Below are positions 48,828-60,049 of a stretch of DNA of 64,000 nt, piece after piece (within the stretch, counting starts at the first letter, position 1; the number at the start of each line of letters is the position of its first letter). The translations under genes and the position numbers were made by a program. The notes beneath the pieces are model-generated. The model had not been told where the DNA came from, searched no databases, and saw only the letters and a program-made list of their open reading frames with translations. The stretch comes from Archilochus colubris (Eukaryota > Chordata > Aves > Apodiformes > Trochilidae): NCBI GenBank assembly GCA_023079485.1, contig CM041089.1, positions 16,071,160 through 16,135,159 of the forward strand, written 5' to 3'.

Positions 48828-49574
48828 CTTGCCTAAAGGTGTGAAAACAAGAGTTTGTTGCATGTTTTGAAGGAATTGCTTTTCTATGAAAAAAGATATT
48901 CCTGTCATCAGCCAGCACAGACCTACAGCTACCCATAGCTCCTCTGCATTGAAGTTTTCAATCTGGTTGTACAAATAAGGATGCTGGGGAGCAGAAACAC
49001 CCTGACAGGTACCCAGGAAGCCTGACAGGATAACCACTCCTCTGCCTCTGTGCACTAAGCCATCAAGGAAATAACTACTCAAGCTTGTGGGCTTTTTTCT
49101 TGTTAACCACATTCTGTTTCCTTGATCATCTGTAATGAGGCCTCTCTGAAATTGTTCAGCTCTATCATGCAGAACCATGTTTAGATGGGATTACACTCAC
49201 ATCAAGAAATAAGATGGCATCACTCACCTCACACTGTCACTTGGCATAAAATGATCTCTTTTACTCAAATAATAGCTAAATTCCAATCCTTGTGCCTGCA
49301 GAAAAAACAACTTCATCTCCAAGCTATGCCACATTCCTGGGGTCAGGCACAGAGCAAGGTGATATTCTTTACATTTTTTACAATTAATACTCTGAAATCT
49401 GGCATTTTATGGCCTGAAAAGAGGGATTTGAAACCATCTATCTTGTGCCTCAATGTTTTTACACCCCCTCTCTCTCTGGAGATGAGAGCCTGGTATCTCA
49501 CTCAGAAATGGCTGCATCAGGTCAGCACAAGCCTCCACCCAGAACAGCAGTGAACCTGTAACCACATCCTACAC

Positions 49575-49900
49575 CAGAGGGAGGAAAAAAGAGGCAGAAT
49601 ACAGGAACACCTCCCCAGAGCCCTGCCTCTCAAGTGTCTTCCCAACCTCTCCCAGTTTTCCCAGTTTTGAACTCATGCTGCCCACAGGATGTCCTGTGGC
49701 AGCAGCAACCACAGGCTCAGCCACATATTCTTCTAGGAACAGTTCCTTATCTACTCTTCTCCACCCAACCTCTAATTTTATGCTTACAACATCAGTCAAA
49801 TCCATCCTCAGATTTGTTCTAAGCTTTCTGAGGCCAGAGACACCAAAACTTGACACAATATTCAGTTTACAAGTGTCTTACTCTTGAGACACCACAGAGG
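49575..49900 (-). mobile_element. Possible ancient CR1-like LINE remnant
   Basis: Read on the minus strand, several stretches resemble the ORF2 end of old amniote CR1 lines, in order: AATATTGTGTCAAGTTTTGG (compare the EYCVQFW coding block), then a VVSIKLEVGWRRVDKEL segment (49680-49790) that parallels the IKI..GVEKVDKEL block of those elements. The reading frame 49569-49856 spans it but is not a host gene. Similarity is by eye only, weak at the amino-acid level and absent toward the 3' end. It could be chance. Confidence 0.4.
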
Positions 49901-52755
49901 ATTCACAGGTTCAGCCCAACAGAAGCATCCAAAAATCAGTGGTGCTTTTAAAAGTCTTGCCCTTTAATTAATTTGTATTTCTAGAAAAAGATCCTTTATT
50001 CCACTCTGCTAGCTTTACTGTCTTTTTAGATTGGGAGCTCTGAAATTAGACCAACAATTCACCTGTTCTTATGGCTTATCCCCAGCAGGGGCAGGTGCTT
50101 CAGAGAAGGCAGAGTAAATTCTAGTGAGCACAGTGAAAAAAACAAATTCCACACAGAAACCACCTTCCAAACCCTGTGGTTTAGTTCTTAACACATTATG
50201 ATTTAAATTTTTATTACGTCAGGAAACTCAGGAATTGAAGAGACTCAAGGAAATGAAGTATTCTCCATTCCAAAATCTCTGGTAAAGAGAAACCCAGGAT
50301 CCCAAATTCCACATTAAGAGATGCTTTTTCTCTCTTCATTAAGGTCAAAAGCTCAAGTAGGTTAATTTCCAAGTGTTTTCCTTTATTACTGAAAAAGAGG
50401 TATTCCACCTTTGCTGTTTCTGTGGGAAATGGAAAATAGGAACCCATGAGACTGCATCCATCATTCCTTCCCACACCTTCTCCTGTCAGACTTTAAATCT
50501 TTGACCTCAACAATCTACATTATTCATCAATAAAATCCTTTTTGAGGTGGATGGAAATGCCACTCAAATATGAGCAGTGATTCAGCCCCAGCCTCCTCAC
50601 AAACCAAGTGGCCACTTCAGGCTTATTTTCACCTGGATTTTCAGGAGCTCAACCACAGATGCTGTTAACAGACCTGAAATTTTCAGCTCCTTCTAGGAAT
50701 CCAGCAGTGAATTTCACATCCTGTCTTGCATCTCAAACAGATTTCTGACTTGGATCATTTTTCTTCCTGAACTTCATTGCCTGGGAATGTCCTAAGTTCT
50801 TGTGTCCTGGAAGCTGGTAACAGAGACAGCCCAATGACTGCACCTTTGCTGGGGGCTCTGAAAACATGGTAATATTATCAAGAATTCACAAGGAACAGAA
50901 AGGCAGCAAGAAAAATGAGTTACTTAAAATCAATAATAAGGAAAGGGACATACTGAGAGACCTGCAATTAAAAGAGCAGTAACTTGTTAAGCTTGCTTTA
51001 ATATCAGCTTAGCTCATTACTCATAACAGAGTGACAGGGAAAATAAAGCTGGAAGAATTGCTAATGATGCCAGAAGTCTGCATTATGCACTTTGTAGTTC
51101 CTAATCTCTTAAAACAATACAAAACAATAAAGACAGAGCTAATAATCTGTTTGTAGTCCCCTGATTTCATATCAAATTGCCAGCAAACAAATCCATTTAA
51201 GGGGAATTTTTAGTTCCTCTTCTGTAGTGGTTTCATTAGATTCCAACCATAAGTCTCTGAAAGCAACATCATTTCTTGTCTCAGAGCACTCAGATGAGAC
51301 TTCTTCTCTTCATATAAAAATGATCTTAGCCACTGCAGCTCCTTCTGCTCCTGACTGCCCTGGCACAACCACCTCCTTGCTCAGTGCCTTCCAGGGTTCC
51401 ATATCACCACCACCTCCTACAAGTCAACTCTTTAGAACCTGCTATTCCAAAAAACTTAAAAGGTTTTTCCTCTCATTTCTGTCCAGGATGCTCTCCCTGC
51501 AGCCACCAAGGTGCAGCAGATCTTGCTGAGCCAATCAATGCATTTTTAGAGACTTCTGGTTTCACCCATCTCTTTCCCCAAATAATCTACAGTGGTGTTT
51601 TATCCAGCCTGGTTAATTCCAAGTGTTGGGAATGGTGAAAGCTGCAAGCAGAAAATGCTTCTTGTGTGATGTTCCACTACAGAACCCACTTCAGGCAGCA
51701 AAAGACATAGCAAGAGGCAGCACTGGAGCGCTGTGAAGTACCCAATGCTCTTTCCCAAATCCTTTTTTCTAAGGATCCAGGCAGTGACAACGAGTCAAAC
51801 AATACAAAGAGACTGCATATACACCCATTGGATGTGAAATACTGGGAACATGAAAGCAAAGTAATGCTGAGCCTACTTCATGTGCTGCCCAGAACAGAAA
51901 CTTGGCAGTCTCTGACTTGGTGTGGAGGATGCTCACCCAGAGCTTGGTTCACCCTCACACCTAGAAAGACACAAAGCATACTTGGAGAGGATCAGAAAAC
52001 CTACTTTACACTAACAGGGACTCTACTGCACGAGCCTGACTGAAAATAATAAGACTTAACTCTTGAAAAGAAATTCCCCATGCTTGCTCCATAGACCTCT
52101 CTGAATAATCTCTGCTTATTTCACAGATGCAAACGAGGCCTCATTAATGCCCAGCTAAATATAGCAGTCTCATAGCAACTGGATCTTCTGCCTTTACAAA
52201 TTTCTGACAATTCCTTAGGTGAAATCCCATGACAAAGACATTAGGAATACAATTATGCAAGCACAATTGTCACAGCAGACACAAATGCCATCCTACTGCC
52301 ATCATCAAAATGAACAGACCCCCAGCACATCAGCCTGCCCCAGTTAGAAGCCTACTCACCTGCTATTAAAATGCAATCTCCCACATTTAAAACGAGACCA
52401 CAAGCTCTTCAAGAGCTGCTGAAGATCCCCAAACACCTGCTCAGGTGGTTTTTTGGTTTTTTTGCACTATTTAGGAGAACTGGAGTGTCACAGCATGGGG
52501 CAGGAGAAGTTGTGGTTCATTCTCAAGGTGTAGGAAAACAGAACCCAGTGGCTGGGGGTACACCCAATGAAGGTCTAGGGGTACACCCAATCCAGGTGGC
52601 ATTCTGCATCCACTGAAGTATCTGGGAAAAAGAAAGCTCCCTGAAACCAGTGGTGCAGCACTAGATCCCAAAATAACTTCTTTGAGCTCTCAGTGCAAGG
52701 AACAGCATCGTTCCTTCAGGAGCTGCTCCCCTGAGAGCTCTGGGCACACAACTTG

Positions 52756-52862
52756 TTTTATTTAACAATTTTTTAATTATTATATTATTATTAGAATTAT
52801 TTCATTATTACATTTTTTTTATTTACTTGACTTGTTTTAACTGTAAATTATTTTATTTTTAG
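52756..52862. repeat. A+T-rich low-complexity tract
   Basis: Mostly A and T with TTATTATTA units and T runs. It lies just upstream of the minus-strand CR1 copy at 52979. Confidence 0.8.
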
Positions 52863-52978
52863 GATCAAAACCCTAAGAAGAGTTCCAGAATTTATATCAA
52901 TTTGGTGAAGTAAACAACTCCCTCTGAACTATTCACTGTGTGTTTGGGAAGGGCTGTGTCAAGGAAGGAGAATATATT

Positions 52979-53693
52979 CATAGAATCATAGAATCATAGA
53001 ATGGGCTGGGTTGGAAGTGACCTCAGAGATCACCAAGTCCAACCCTTGATCCACTCCCCCCGTGGTTCCCAGCCCATGGCACTCAGTGCCACATCCAGGC
53101 TCTTTGGAAAGATCTCCAGACACGGAGAATCCACTCCTTCCCTGGGCAGCCCATTCCAATGCCTGATCACCCTCTCCAGAAAGAAATTCTTTCTCATCTC
53201 CAGCCTAAACCTCCCCTGGCACAACTTGAGACCCTGCCCTCTTGTCTTGCTGAGAGTTGCCTGGGAAAAGAGCCCAACCCCCCCCTGGCTCCAACCTCCT
53301 TTCAGGGAGTTGGAGAGTGATGAGGTCTCCCCTGAGCCTCCTCTTCTCCAGCCTCAACACCCCCAGCTCCCTCAGCCCTTCCTCACAGCAATTCTGCTGG
53401 ATCCCTTCACAGCCTCCTTGCTCTTCTCTGGACCTGCTCCAGCACCTCAAACTCCTTCCTGAGGGGCTGAGGGGCCCAGAACTGGACACAGGACTCAAGC
53501 TGTGGCCTCCCAGGGCTGAGCACAGGGGCAGAATCCCTTCCCTGGACCTGCTGGCCACGCTGTTCCTGAGCCAGCCCAGGATGCCATTGGCCTTCTTGGC
53601 CACCTGGGCACACTGCTGGCTCCTCTTCAGCTTCCTGGCAATCCAGACTCCCAGGTCCCTCTCTGTCTGGCTGCTCTCAGCCACTCTGTCCCC
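52979..53693 (-). mobile_element. CR1 LINE, 5'-truncated copy (copy 6)
   Basis: On the + strand it starts with three CATAGAAT tail units. Minus-strand coding segments are [18 protein letters not shown] and [20 protein letters not shown] (both in 53205-53684), VQRRARRL with the shared frameshift (53407-53613), and [20 protein letters not shown]. It keeps the region deleted by 16 nt in copies 1, 4 and 7 (here with one further base lost, TGGCTGAGAGCAGCC). It shares the extra APQPLRKE codon with copy 2. A private deletion in the SALGG segment fuses two frames. Confidence 0.96.
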
Positions 53694-56075
53694 ACATGGG
53701 TTACGTTGCCTTTACTTGCCTGGTTTCAGGGGAAAGAAAAGCAAAACCCCTCCTGGAGTGCTTTTTTTCTCTCTTTCTCAGTAAAGAGGCAGGTTTGTAG
53801 AACAGTCTTGCTTCAAAGCTAAGTCACTCAGCTTCTTCCCAATTCCTTTAATTGGCTTTTAGCTCTATTCCTACTACTCAGGATCATTGCAGCAGTGCTT
53901 CAGGAGTAACCAGGAGTGCAACCTCACTGCTTTAAGCACAATGCAAGCAAAGTAAGAAATAAGCCTTGATAAAACTTTGTAAATAATTACAAAAAACAAC
54001 CAAACAAAAGCAAAGGAAAGGATAAGGAGGATAAATTACAATGATCTGCAGTGAATCTGCTGCTCTGCTACCTGACAGAGAGCCAGGCATAGCCTAGGGA
54101 AGGGGAAACATTTCTGCTCCACCTGCTACCCCGGAGCTGCTCAGAGAAGTTCTGTAATGAATGGACAGAAAGTAAAATAATAGCCAGTACAATTTTCCCC
54201 ATTCCCTGAAACTGCACAGCCAGGTAGAGGGTAAGACCCTGAGGATTTAAAGCCTGAAGTAGAGGCTGGAGAGCCTCTGGAATCTGAGAGCTGACTCAAG
54301 GTGACACCAAGCACAGCCCCTGGAAATATCACAGGGAAAAAGGACACTCCAGGGACTTGGAAAAATACAGGGATGTGAATCTCCCCACCCAAGAAGAACA
54401 AACCAAAACTGAAGACAGAGCTAATGAAATTGTAGTGAAATTCTTGATATGACATGTGACCTTTTGTTGGTTGAATTACCCATCAATTTTCACCCCAGAA
54501 GCCCCAGGGCATTTTTATTTCCAGCTGAATTATTGGTTCACAGCACAGCTTGTGAGGACAGGAAATTAGGGGAAAACTGAACATGAAAAAGGAGGCTAAA
54601 ATGATGGGGTGGCACTGCAGGACAATGCCTTGGCCAGAGCTCATCAAGAGGAAAAATGAACAGAGTACCAGGGAAGTCAGAAAAGGTTACACTGACCCCA
54701 AAGGCAAGGAGAAACCTCGGGGACGTGAACACAGCCTGCACAGAACAAGGAAACAGTTTGCTAGAGTCCTGCAGAACTTCCCTGCAGTGGGGAACATGCA
54801 CTCATACTGGTAGTTAGTTCTGTAAAATGGAATAGTTCAGAAGATAAAGGATAATGGAAAGAGGGAAGTAAACAAAAAAGCCCCACTAAACACCAACCCA
54901 GACTGTAGAAGAGAATACAGTTAATTTTTATATGACACGCTCCTGGTGAAGGGCTGTAAATCACTGCACTGCAAGAGTCAGCATCAACCTAAGGATGGCT
55001 TACAGGAGGATGTGCAGAGAGGGGATGGATTAGAGAGGAGAGAAGAAGTACTGGGAAAAGAAAAGCCAAAAATAAATAATATATATTGTTTATTATATAT
55101 TATATTTTTATATATATTATCTATTATATATTATATATATATTTTATTATAATTATATATTATTGTATATTATATAATTATATATAATAACAATAAATAA
55201 CATATATTATTTATTATATATTATATTGTATTTATTATTTATTATATATTATATATTTTTATTGTAATTATATATAATTATATATTATTACAATATATTG
55301 TTATATATAATATATATGTTATCACATATTATACTGTTATTATATATTATACTATTATTATATATTATCTACTATAATAATATAATTTAACAATATAATT
55401 TAATGTAATCTAATAATATAATTATAATTATAATTTAATAATAATATAAGGAATAAATCAATAAGCAGTATGCAAGTTAAAAAAGCACCAGGCTTGAATG
55501 CTTCTTTCTATGGATACTGGAAGTTCTTTCCTCTGCCACAGTAACAAGTATTCAAACAGATGGAAATGATTTGAGGGCACAAAGTATTATATATTGGAAT
55601 AACCATTCCATCAGAAGGAAACACTGCTTTCTTTCTAGCTCCCCCCCCCTCTACACCAGTTAATCAGGGTCCTCAGGAGTTGTTTCAGTGAGCACACAGA
55701 TTTATTTTTAAAGGTCAGGATGGATCATTACAGCTCTGAACCTGAACCTCTGTGTGAAGCCAGGCACGAGTCCTGTTCTACTCCATCCCCAGACACCACC
55801 TCAGCTCTGCCCCTTGGATTCATCCCAGAGCTCATCCCAGGATCCTTACCCAAGCCCACGGCCTCTCACACACCTCACAACACTGATGCCAACTCCTCTC
55901 TAACAGTTTCTTAAAGAAAACAGAGCCTTCCATGCTGGGTGCTAACACATTTAAATACACACTGCCTTACCCAGCCCTGACACTGAAATCCACAATCCCA
56001 CCTTTTCACACCAAAAATCCCACCCTTTCCTAAACCTTTCTTTCCTAGCCCCATGAATACAGTCTGTAAATCCTG
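53694..56075. other. Unique non-coding sequence with a long AT-rich tract
   Basis: No gene is recognised. Apart from the AT-rich tract at 55067-55451, the segment is non-repetitive. A run of eight or nine C occurs near 55640-55649. Confidence 0.5.
55067..55451. repeat. Long imperfect (AT/ATT)n tract
   Basis: About 385 bp almost free of G and C, made of TATAT, TATTAT and TAATTATA units in many orders. It has numerous short self-complementary stretches. No element termini flank it. Confidence 0.92.
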
Positions 56076-56932
56076 AGCTGGGGGGAGTGTGGATCAGCTG
56101 GAAGGCAGGAGGGCTCTGCAGAGGGACCTGGACAGACTGGAGAGTTGGGATGATCCCAATGGGATGAGGTTCAACATTCCAAGTGCTGGGTCCTGCACTT
56201 TGGCCACAACAACCCCATGGGGAGCTCCAGGCTGGGCACAGAGTGGCAGAAAGGGACCTGGGAGTCTGGATTGCCAGGAAGCTGAAGATGAGCCAGCAGT
56301 GTGCCCAGGTGGCCAAGAAGGCCAATGGCATCCTGGGCTGGCTCAGGAACAGCGTGGCCAGCAGGTCCAGGGAAGGGATTCTGCCCCTGTGCTCAGCTCT
56401 GGTGAGGCCACAGCTTGAGTCCTGTGTCCAGTTCTGGGCCCCTCAGCTCAGGAAGGAGATTGAGGTGCTGGAGCAGGTCCAGAGAAGAGCAAGGAGGCTG
56501 TGAAGGGATCCAGCACAATTCCTGTGAGGAAGGGCTGAGGGAGCTGGGGGTGTTGAGGCTGGAGAAGAGGAGGCTCAGGGGAGACCTCATCACTCTCTCC
56601 AACTCCCTGAAAGGAGGTTGGAGCCAGGGGGGGGTTGGGCTCTTTTCCCAGGCAACTCTCAGCAAGACAAGAGGGCACAAAGGGTCTCAAGTTGTGCCAG
56701 GGGAGGTTTAGGTTGGAGATGAGAAAGAATTTCTTTCTGGAGAGGGTGATCAAGCATTGGAATGGGCTGCCCAGGGAAGTAGTGGATTCTCCGTGTCTGG
56801 AGATCTTTCCAAAGAGCCTGGATGTGGCACTGAGTGCCATGTGCTGGGAACCACGGGGGGAGTGGATCAAGGGTTGGACTTGGTGATCTCTGAGGTCCCT
56901 TCCAACCCAGCCAGTTCTATGATTCTATGATT
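56076..56932 (+). mobile_element. CR1 LINE, 5'-truncated copy (copy 7)
   Basis: The longest young copy. It begins at the same KLGG codons as copy 4 and has the same order: [19 protein letters not shown], the GHNNPMGSS region, the 16-nt frameshifting deletion, [28 protein letters not shown] with the shared frameshift, and [20 protein letters not shown]. It also has the 4-nt insertion (GGGCACAAAGGGTCTC, about 56673-56688) shared with copy 5. The tail has two ATTCTATG units. It has no endonuclease or catalytic core and cannot move by itself. Confidence 0.97.
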
Positions 56933-58486
56933 CCTTTTTTTGCTCTCCTCCTTCCCTGTCCTCAGCACCCAGAGATTTCTCTGAGCTGGAGAGGGGAAAC
57001 CTCAAGCACATGGGCAGAGTTCTGCATCACAGACACAAAGAGCTCTTCAAGGGGAGGTGAGGATGCAGAGGAGGAGGAATTAATTCTGTCAGGGCTGAAG
57101 GATGCCAGTGTCCAGGTAAAACCCAGAGCTCTGGAAGGGAAGATGAAATCAATGCTTCCCAATGGCTGGGTTCCCAGAGGAAACATCTTTTAAGCTCAAT
57201 ATTTAACCTGAAAGTGAATTTGGCCTTCATGGTTACTGAGGAGCAACAAGGATGAAGCTGTTGGATTAAGCATCTCTCAGCCTCCTTGGATTAGGTCAGT
57301 GGCAGCACAGGGTGCACCAGAGCTCAGAAAATGACTTCTGGAGGGGGAAAGCAGAGCAGTATTGATTCTGTAGATGGCTGCAGACACTCTGGGTCTGTAA
57401 TGAAATTTAATGAATGTAATGAAGCAGAAACCAGTGCCTTTCCTCCAGAGAGCTGAGCAGCCCCCCACCTTCCAGCTCCATGTTAAAGCAGAAGCCACTT
57501 GCTTTCCATGAAGAATTTCCAGCTGGCAGGAGACCCCAGGGTGTCTAAAAGTGTTCAGTGGTTGATTGAGTACCTGGAAGGCATCATTCTCTAGACATGA
57601 ACACCCTGAGGAGCCATTTGGGACTTTCTCACCTTTACAGAAGACTCAATATCCTGGATCAAAACTCCTGCCCTAGGTCTGTAGACAGCAATGTCACAGG
57701 AAATTCTTAGACAGTCACATTCCTGTAACCTACAATGTTTTCCTCCTAACAGTATTCAGATCAGCAGCAGTATTTAGCATTGTGGCTTTAACAAAATGAA
57801 GGAAGAAAAATAGAAACACCTCCAAAAAGGTTTGGGATATGAGGGGAAATACTTTTGCTAAGCTGCTTCACATCCCCCTCTTGGCTGCCTCTCCTCTGAT
57901 TTCTTATACATGGGATTATCAAGGAGAATAAATTGGTGACTTGCCAAAAATAGAACACATCAATAAAAATCACTGCCAGCTCCTTTAGACACGTCATAGT
58001 GTACAAAATGTGCTCCTGCAGGAAGAAGGTGGGAGCACTCAAGTCCATTTCCATCTCTTGGTCACCTGCACCCCCCAGTGAAACCCTGGGCAAAGCTGTC
58101 ATTGTCACGGGGCCTCAGCATCACCCCCCTTGCACGAGAGATTCACAGCTAATTCCAAGCAGAGCATCACTGCTCTCAGGAGCACCACAGCTCTGCATCC
58201 TGCTAAGGATTGGGCTCCTCACTCTTTGTCCAAATCTTAACTTTTTTCTTTGCCTAATTCTACAATAAGAGGGATTTTTTCCCTGCCGATTCTTCACCAT
58301 AACAAAGGAACAGATTTCTTTGAAGTCAAAACTATAACTCGACTCTGTAATCACTGTAGGATAATAAGCATCTTTCAGGAGTAAAAAGGAATTGCTTATC
58401 TGAAAAGAATTATGCACTTCAAGACATGAAGGTGCCTACATTTGATTTTGGTTCCTCAACACAAAACAAAAACCTGTCTTTCTTTC
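56933..58486. other. Unique non-coding sequence
   Basis: No gene or repeat is recognised between CR1 copy 7 and the nested LTR pair. The last five bases (58482-58486, CTTTC) are the left target duplication of the outer LTR. Confidence 0.5.
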
Positions 58487-60049
58487 TGTCCTGGTTTGGG
58501 CCACAAGAGAACTCATCTTCCTTCTTGTAATTTTACTTTCAGCTAAAGCTCTCCTAAGTAGCTGCACTTGCTGGAATGAAAGGCATGGTCCTCAGTGTCT
58601 GCTTCTAGGACTTTAACACTTTATAGTTGTCCTGGTTTGGGCCAGGATAAAGGGGATTTTCTGTCCTGTCCTTTTGCTTTCAGCTCAGTCTCTTGTAAGC
58701 AGCTGCACTTGCTGAAATTCACAGCAAGTTTCTCAGACAGTGTCTGCTTCTAGGACTGATCCCACTCCATGCTTAGAGTTCCAGCCAGAGCCTGGTGTGC
58801 AGAGCCAAGGACACTGCTCAGCTCTGAGGAACATTTTACCCTCCAGGAGGAATAAAGAGGTCCCACCTGCAGCCTCCTTTGGGCAGGAAGGGACAAGAGA
58901 GATGCCAGAACTGACCAAACAGAGGATTCCATCCCATACACCTCAGACTCAGGAGAAATCTCAGGGATCACCAGGCTCAAGCCAGCTTCCAGCTTCCTGC
59001 CCTTCCTGCCTTTCCTGCTTCCCTTCCTTCACCCCTTCCCTGTTTCCTTCAGCATCCTGGGAGGATTCCATCCCTTCCTCTGCCTGTGCTCCTGATCCAT
59101 CCCAGCCTGAATCTCTGTGTTCCTGCCTCCAGCTCCCAACTGCTGCTGACCCCAGGATTCCAGCCTGGACTGTCCCAGGGCTGCCCTGCAGCCTCAGTGG
59201 GGATGGGAGAGTTATTGGGGGAGAGGGGGAGGAACCTGGGATCAATTTTCCTGTATATTTGTATAGATTTAGTCATTTTTCCTATTTATCATTCCTGTTT
59301 CATTAAAGCTGTGTAGTTCAGTTTCCAACACATCAGTCTCTCTCCCTTATTCTCTCTCCTTCCTTTATCAGGGAGGAGAGAGAGATTAATAGAGAGAGAG
59401 CAGCTGTTATTGGGTTTAATTGCCAGGACAGTGTTAAACCCTGACAACAGTGTTTATAGTCATGGCTAGAGAATGGTCTGCAGAGGCACTGCTTGGGTCT
59501 GAGGAACATCTTGTGCTCTAGAAAGAGAAAAGGAGGAAAGGGGTCACACCTGGGACCCTCCTTTAGGGAGGAGTGGACAAGAGAAATGACCAGAACTGAC
59601 CAAGGAGAGGATTCCATCCCACACACATCCTACTCAGATAAAGCTGAGGGATCATTAGGGTCAAGTTCTTCATCCATGGCCAAAATCCTGGGAGGATTCC
59701 ATCTATTCCTCTGCCTTTGATCCCAATCCATGCCAGCCTGTCTGTGTGTTCCTGCCCCCAGCTCCTGACTGCTGCTGATGCCAGGACTGGGAATTTTCCA
59801 GGGCTGCCCTGCAGCCTCAGAGGTGATGTGGGTGTTACTGGGAGGGAGGAACATGGCATCACTTCTGTGTAGATTTGTATATATATAATAATTCTCCTTT
59901 CCATCATTATTGTTTCATTAAAGCTGTGTGGTTTCATTTCCAACCATATGTTTGTCTCCCTTATTCTCTCTGCCTTCTCTATCAGGGGGAGGATTAATAG
60001 TGAGCATCTGGCACTTGGTTAATTGCCAGCCCAGCCTTAAACCCTGACA
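58487..60049 (+). mobile_element. Older solo LTR (family C, copy 2), interrupted by a younger LTR
   Basis: The outer LTR starts TGTCCTGGTTTGGGCC at 58487 and ends AAACCCTGACA at 60049. CTTTC (58482-58486) and CTCTC (60050-60054) flank it: a 5-bp target duplication with one transition. It is split at 58627 by a second LTR of the same family and resumes at about 59452. Without the insert it is about 740 bp, with a TTTCATTAAAGCTGTGTGG polyadenylation-type signal near 59912-59930 that fixes the + orientation. Compared with the inner copy it has many substitutions and small deletions, so it is clearly older. Confidence 0.88.
58628..59446 (+). mobile_element. Younger solo LTR (family C, copy 3) nested in copy 2
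   Basis: The 819-bp element has termini TGTCCTGGTTTGGG ... AAACCCTGACA. Its flanks ATAGT (58623-58627) and ACAGT (59447-59451) form a 5-bp target duplication with one transition. The TTTCATTAAAGCTGTGTAG signal near 59299-59317 shows + orientation. By eye it is very close to the minus-strand copy at 30119-30931. A 188-codon open frame (58740-59306) runs through it, but LTR position and proline/serine-rich composition argue against a protein. No retroviral genes are present. Confidence 0.9.

Larger units (their letters stand above)
46886..52978. other. Mostly unique non-coding sequence (about 6.1 kb)
   Basis: No gene is supported. Within it are a 23-bp tandem duplication (47308-47352), a T12-G13 junction (48803-48827), an ancient CR1-like remnant (49575-49900), short imperfect repetitions of GGGGTACACCCAAT at about 52555-52595, and an A+T-rich tract at 52756-52862. 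Confidence 0.5.

Noticed and set aside
58740..59306. 188-codon open frame, a possible secreted or low-complexity protein
   Set aside because: It lies wholly inside a solo LTR, its composition is proline/serine-rich LTR translation, and the sister LTR at 30 kb breaks the frame. No domain is recognisable.
23194..60049. A full endogenous retrovirus with internal genes between LTRs
   Set aside because: The LTRs belong to three families. Each complete one has its own target duplication and no gag, pol or env sequence is seen between any pair. They are solo LTRs.
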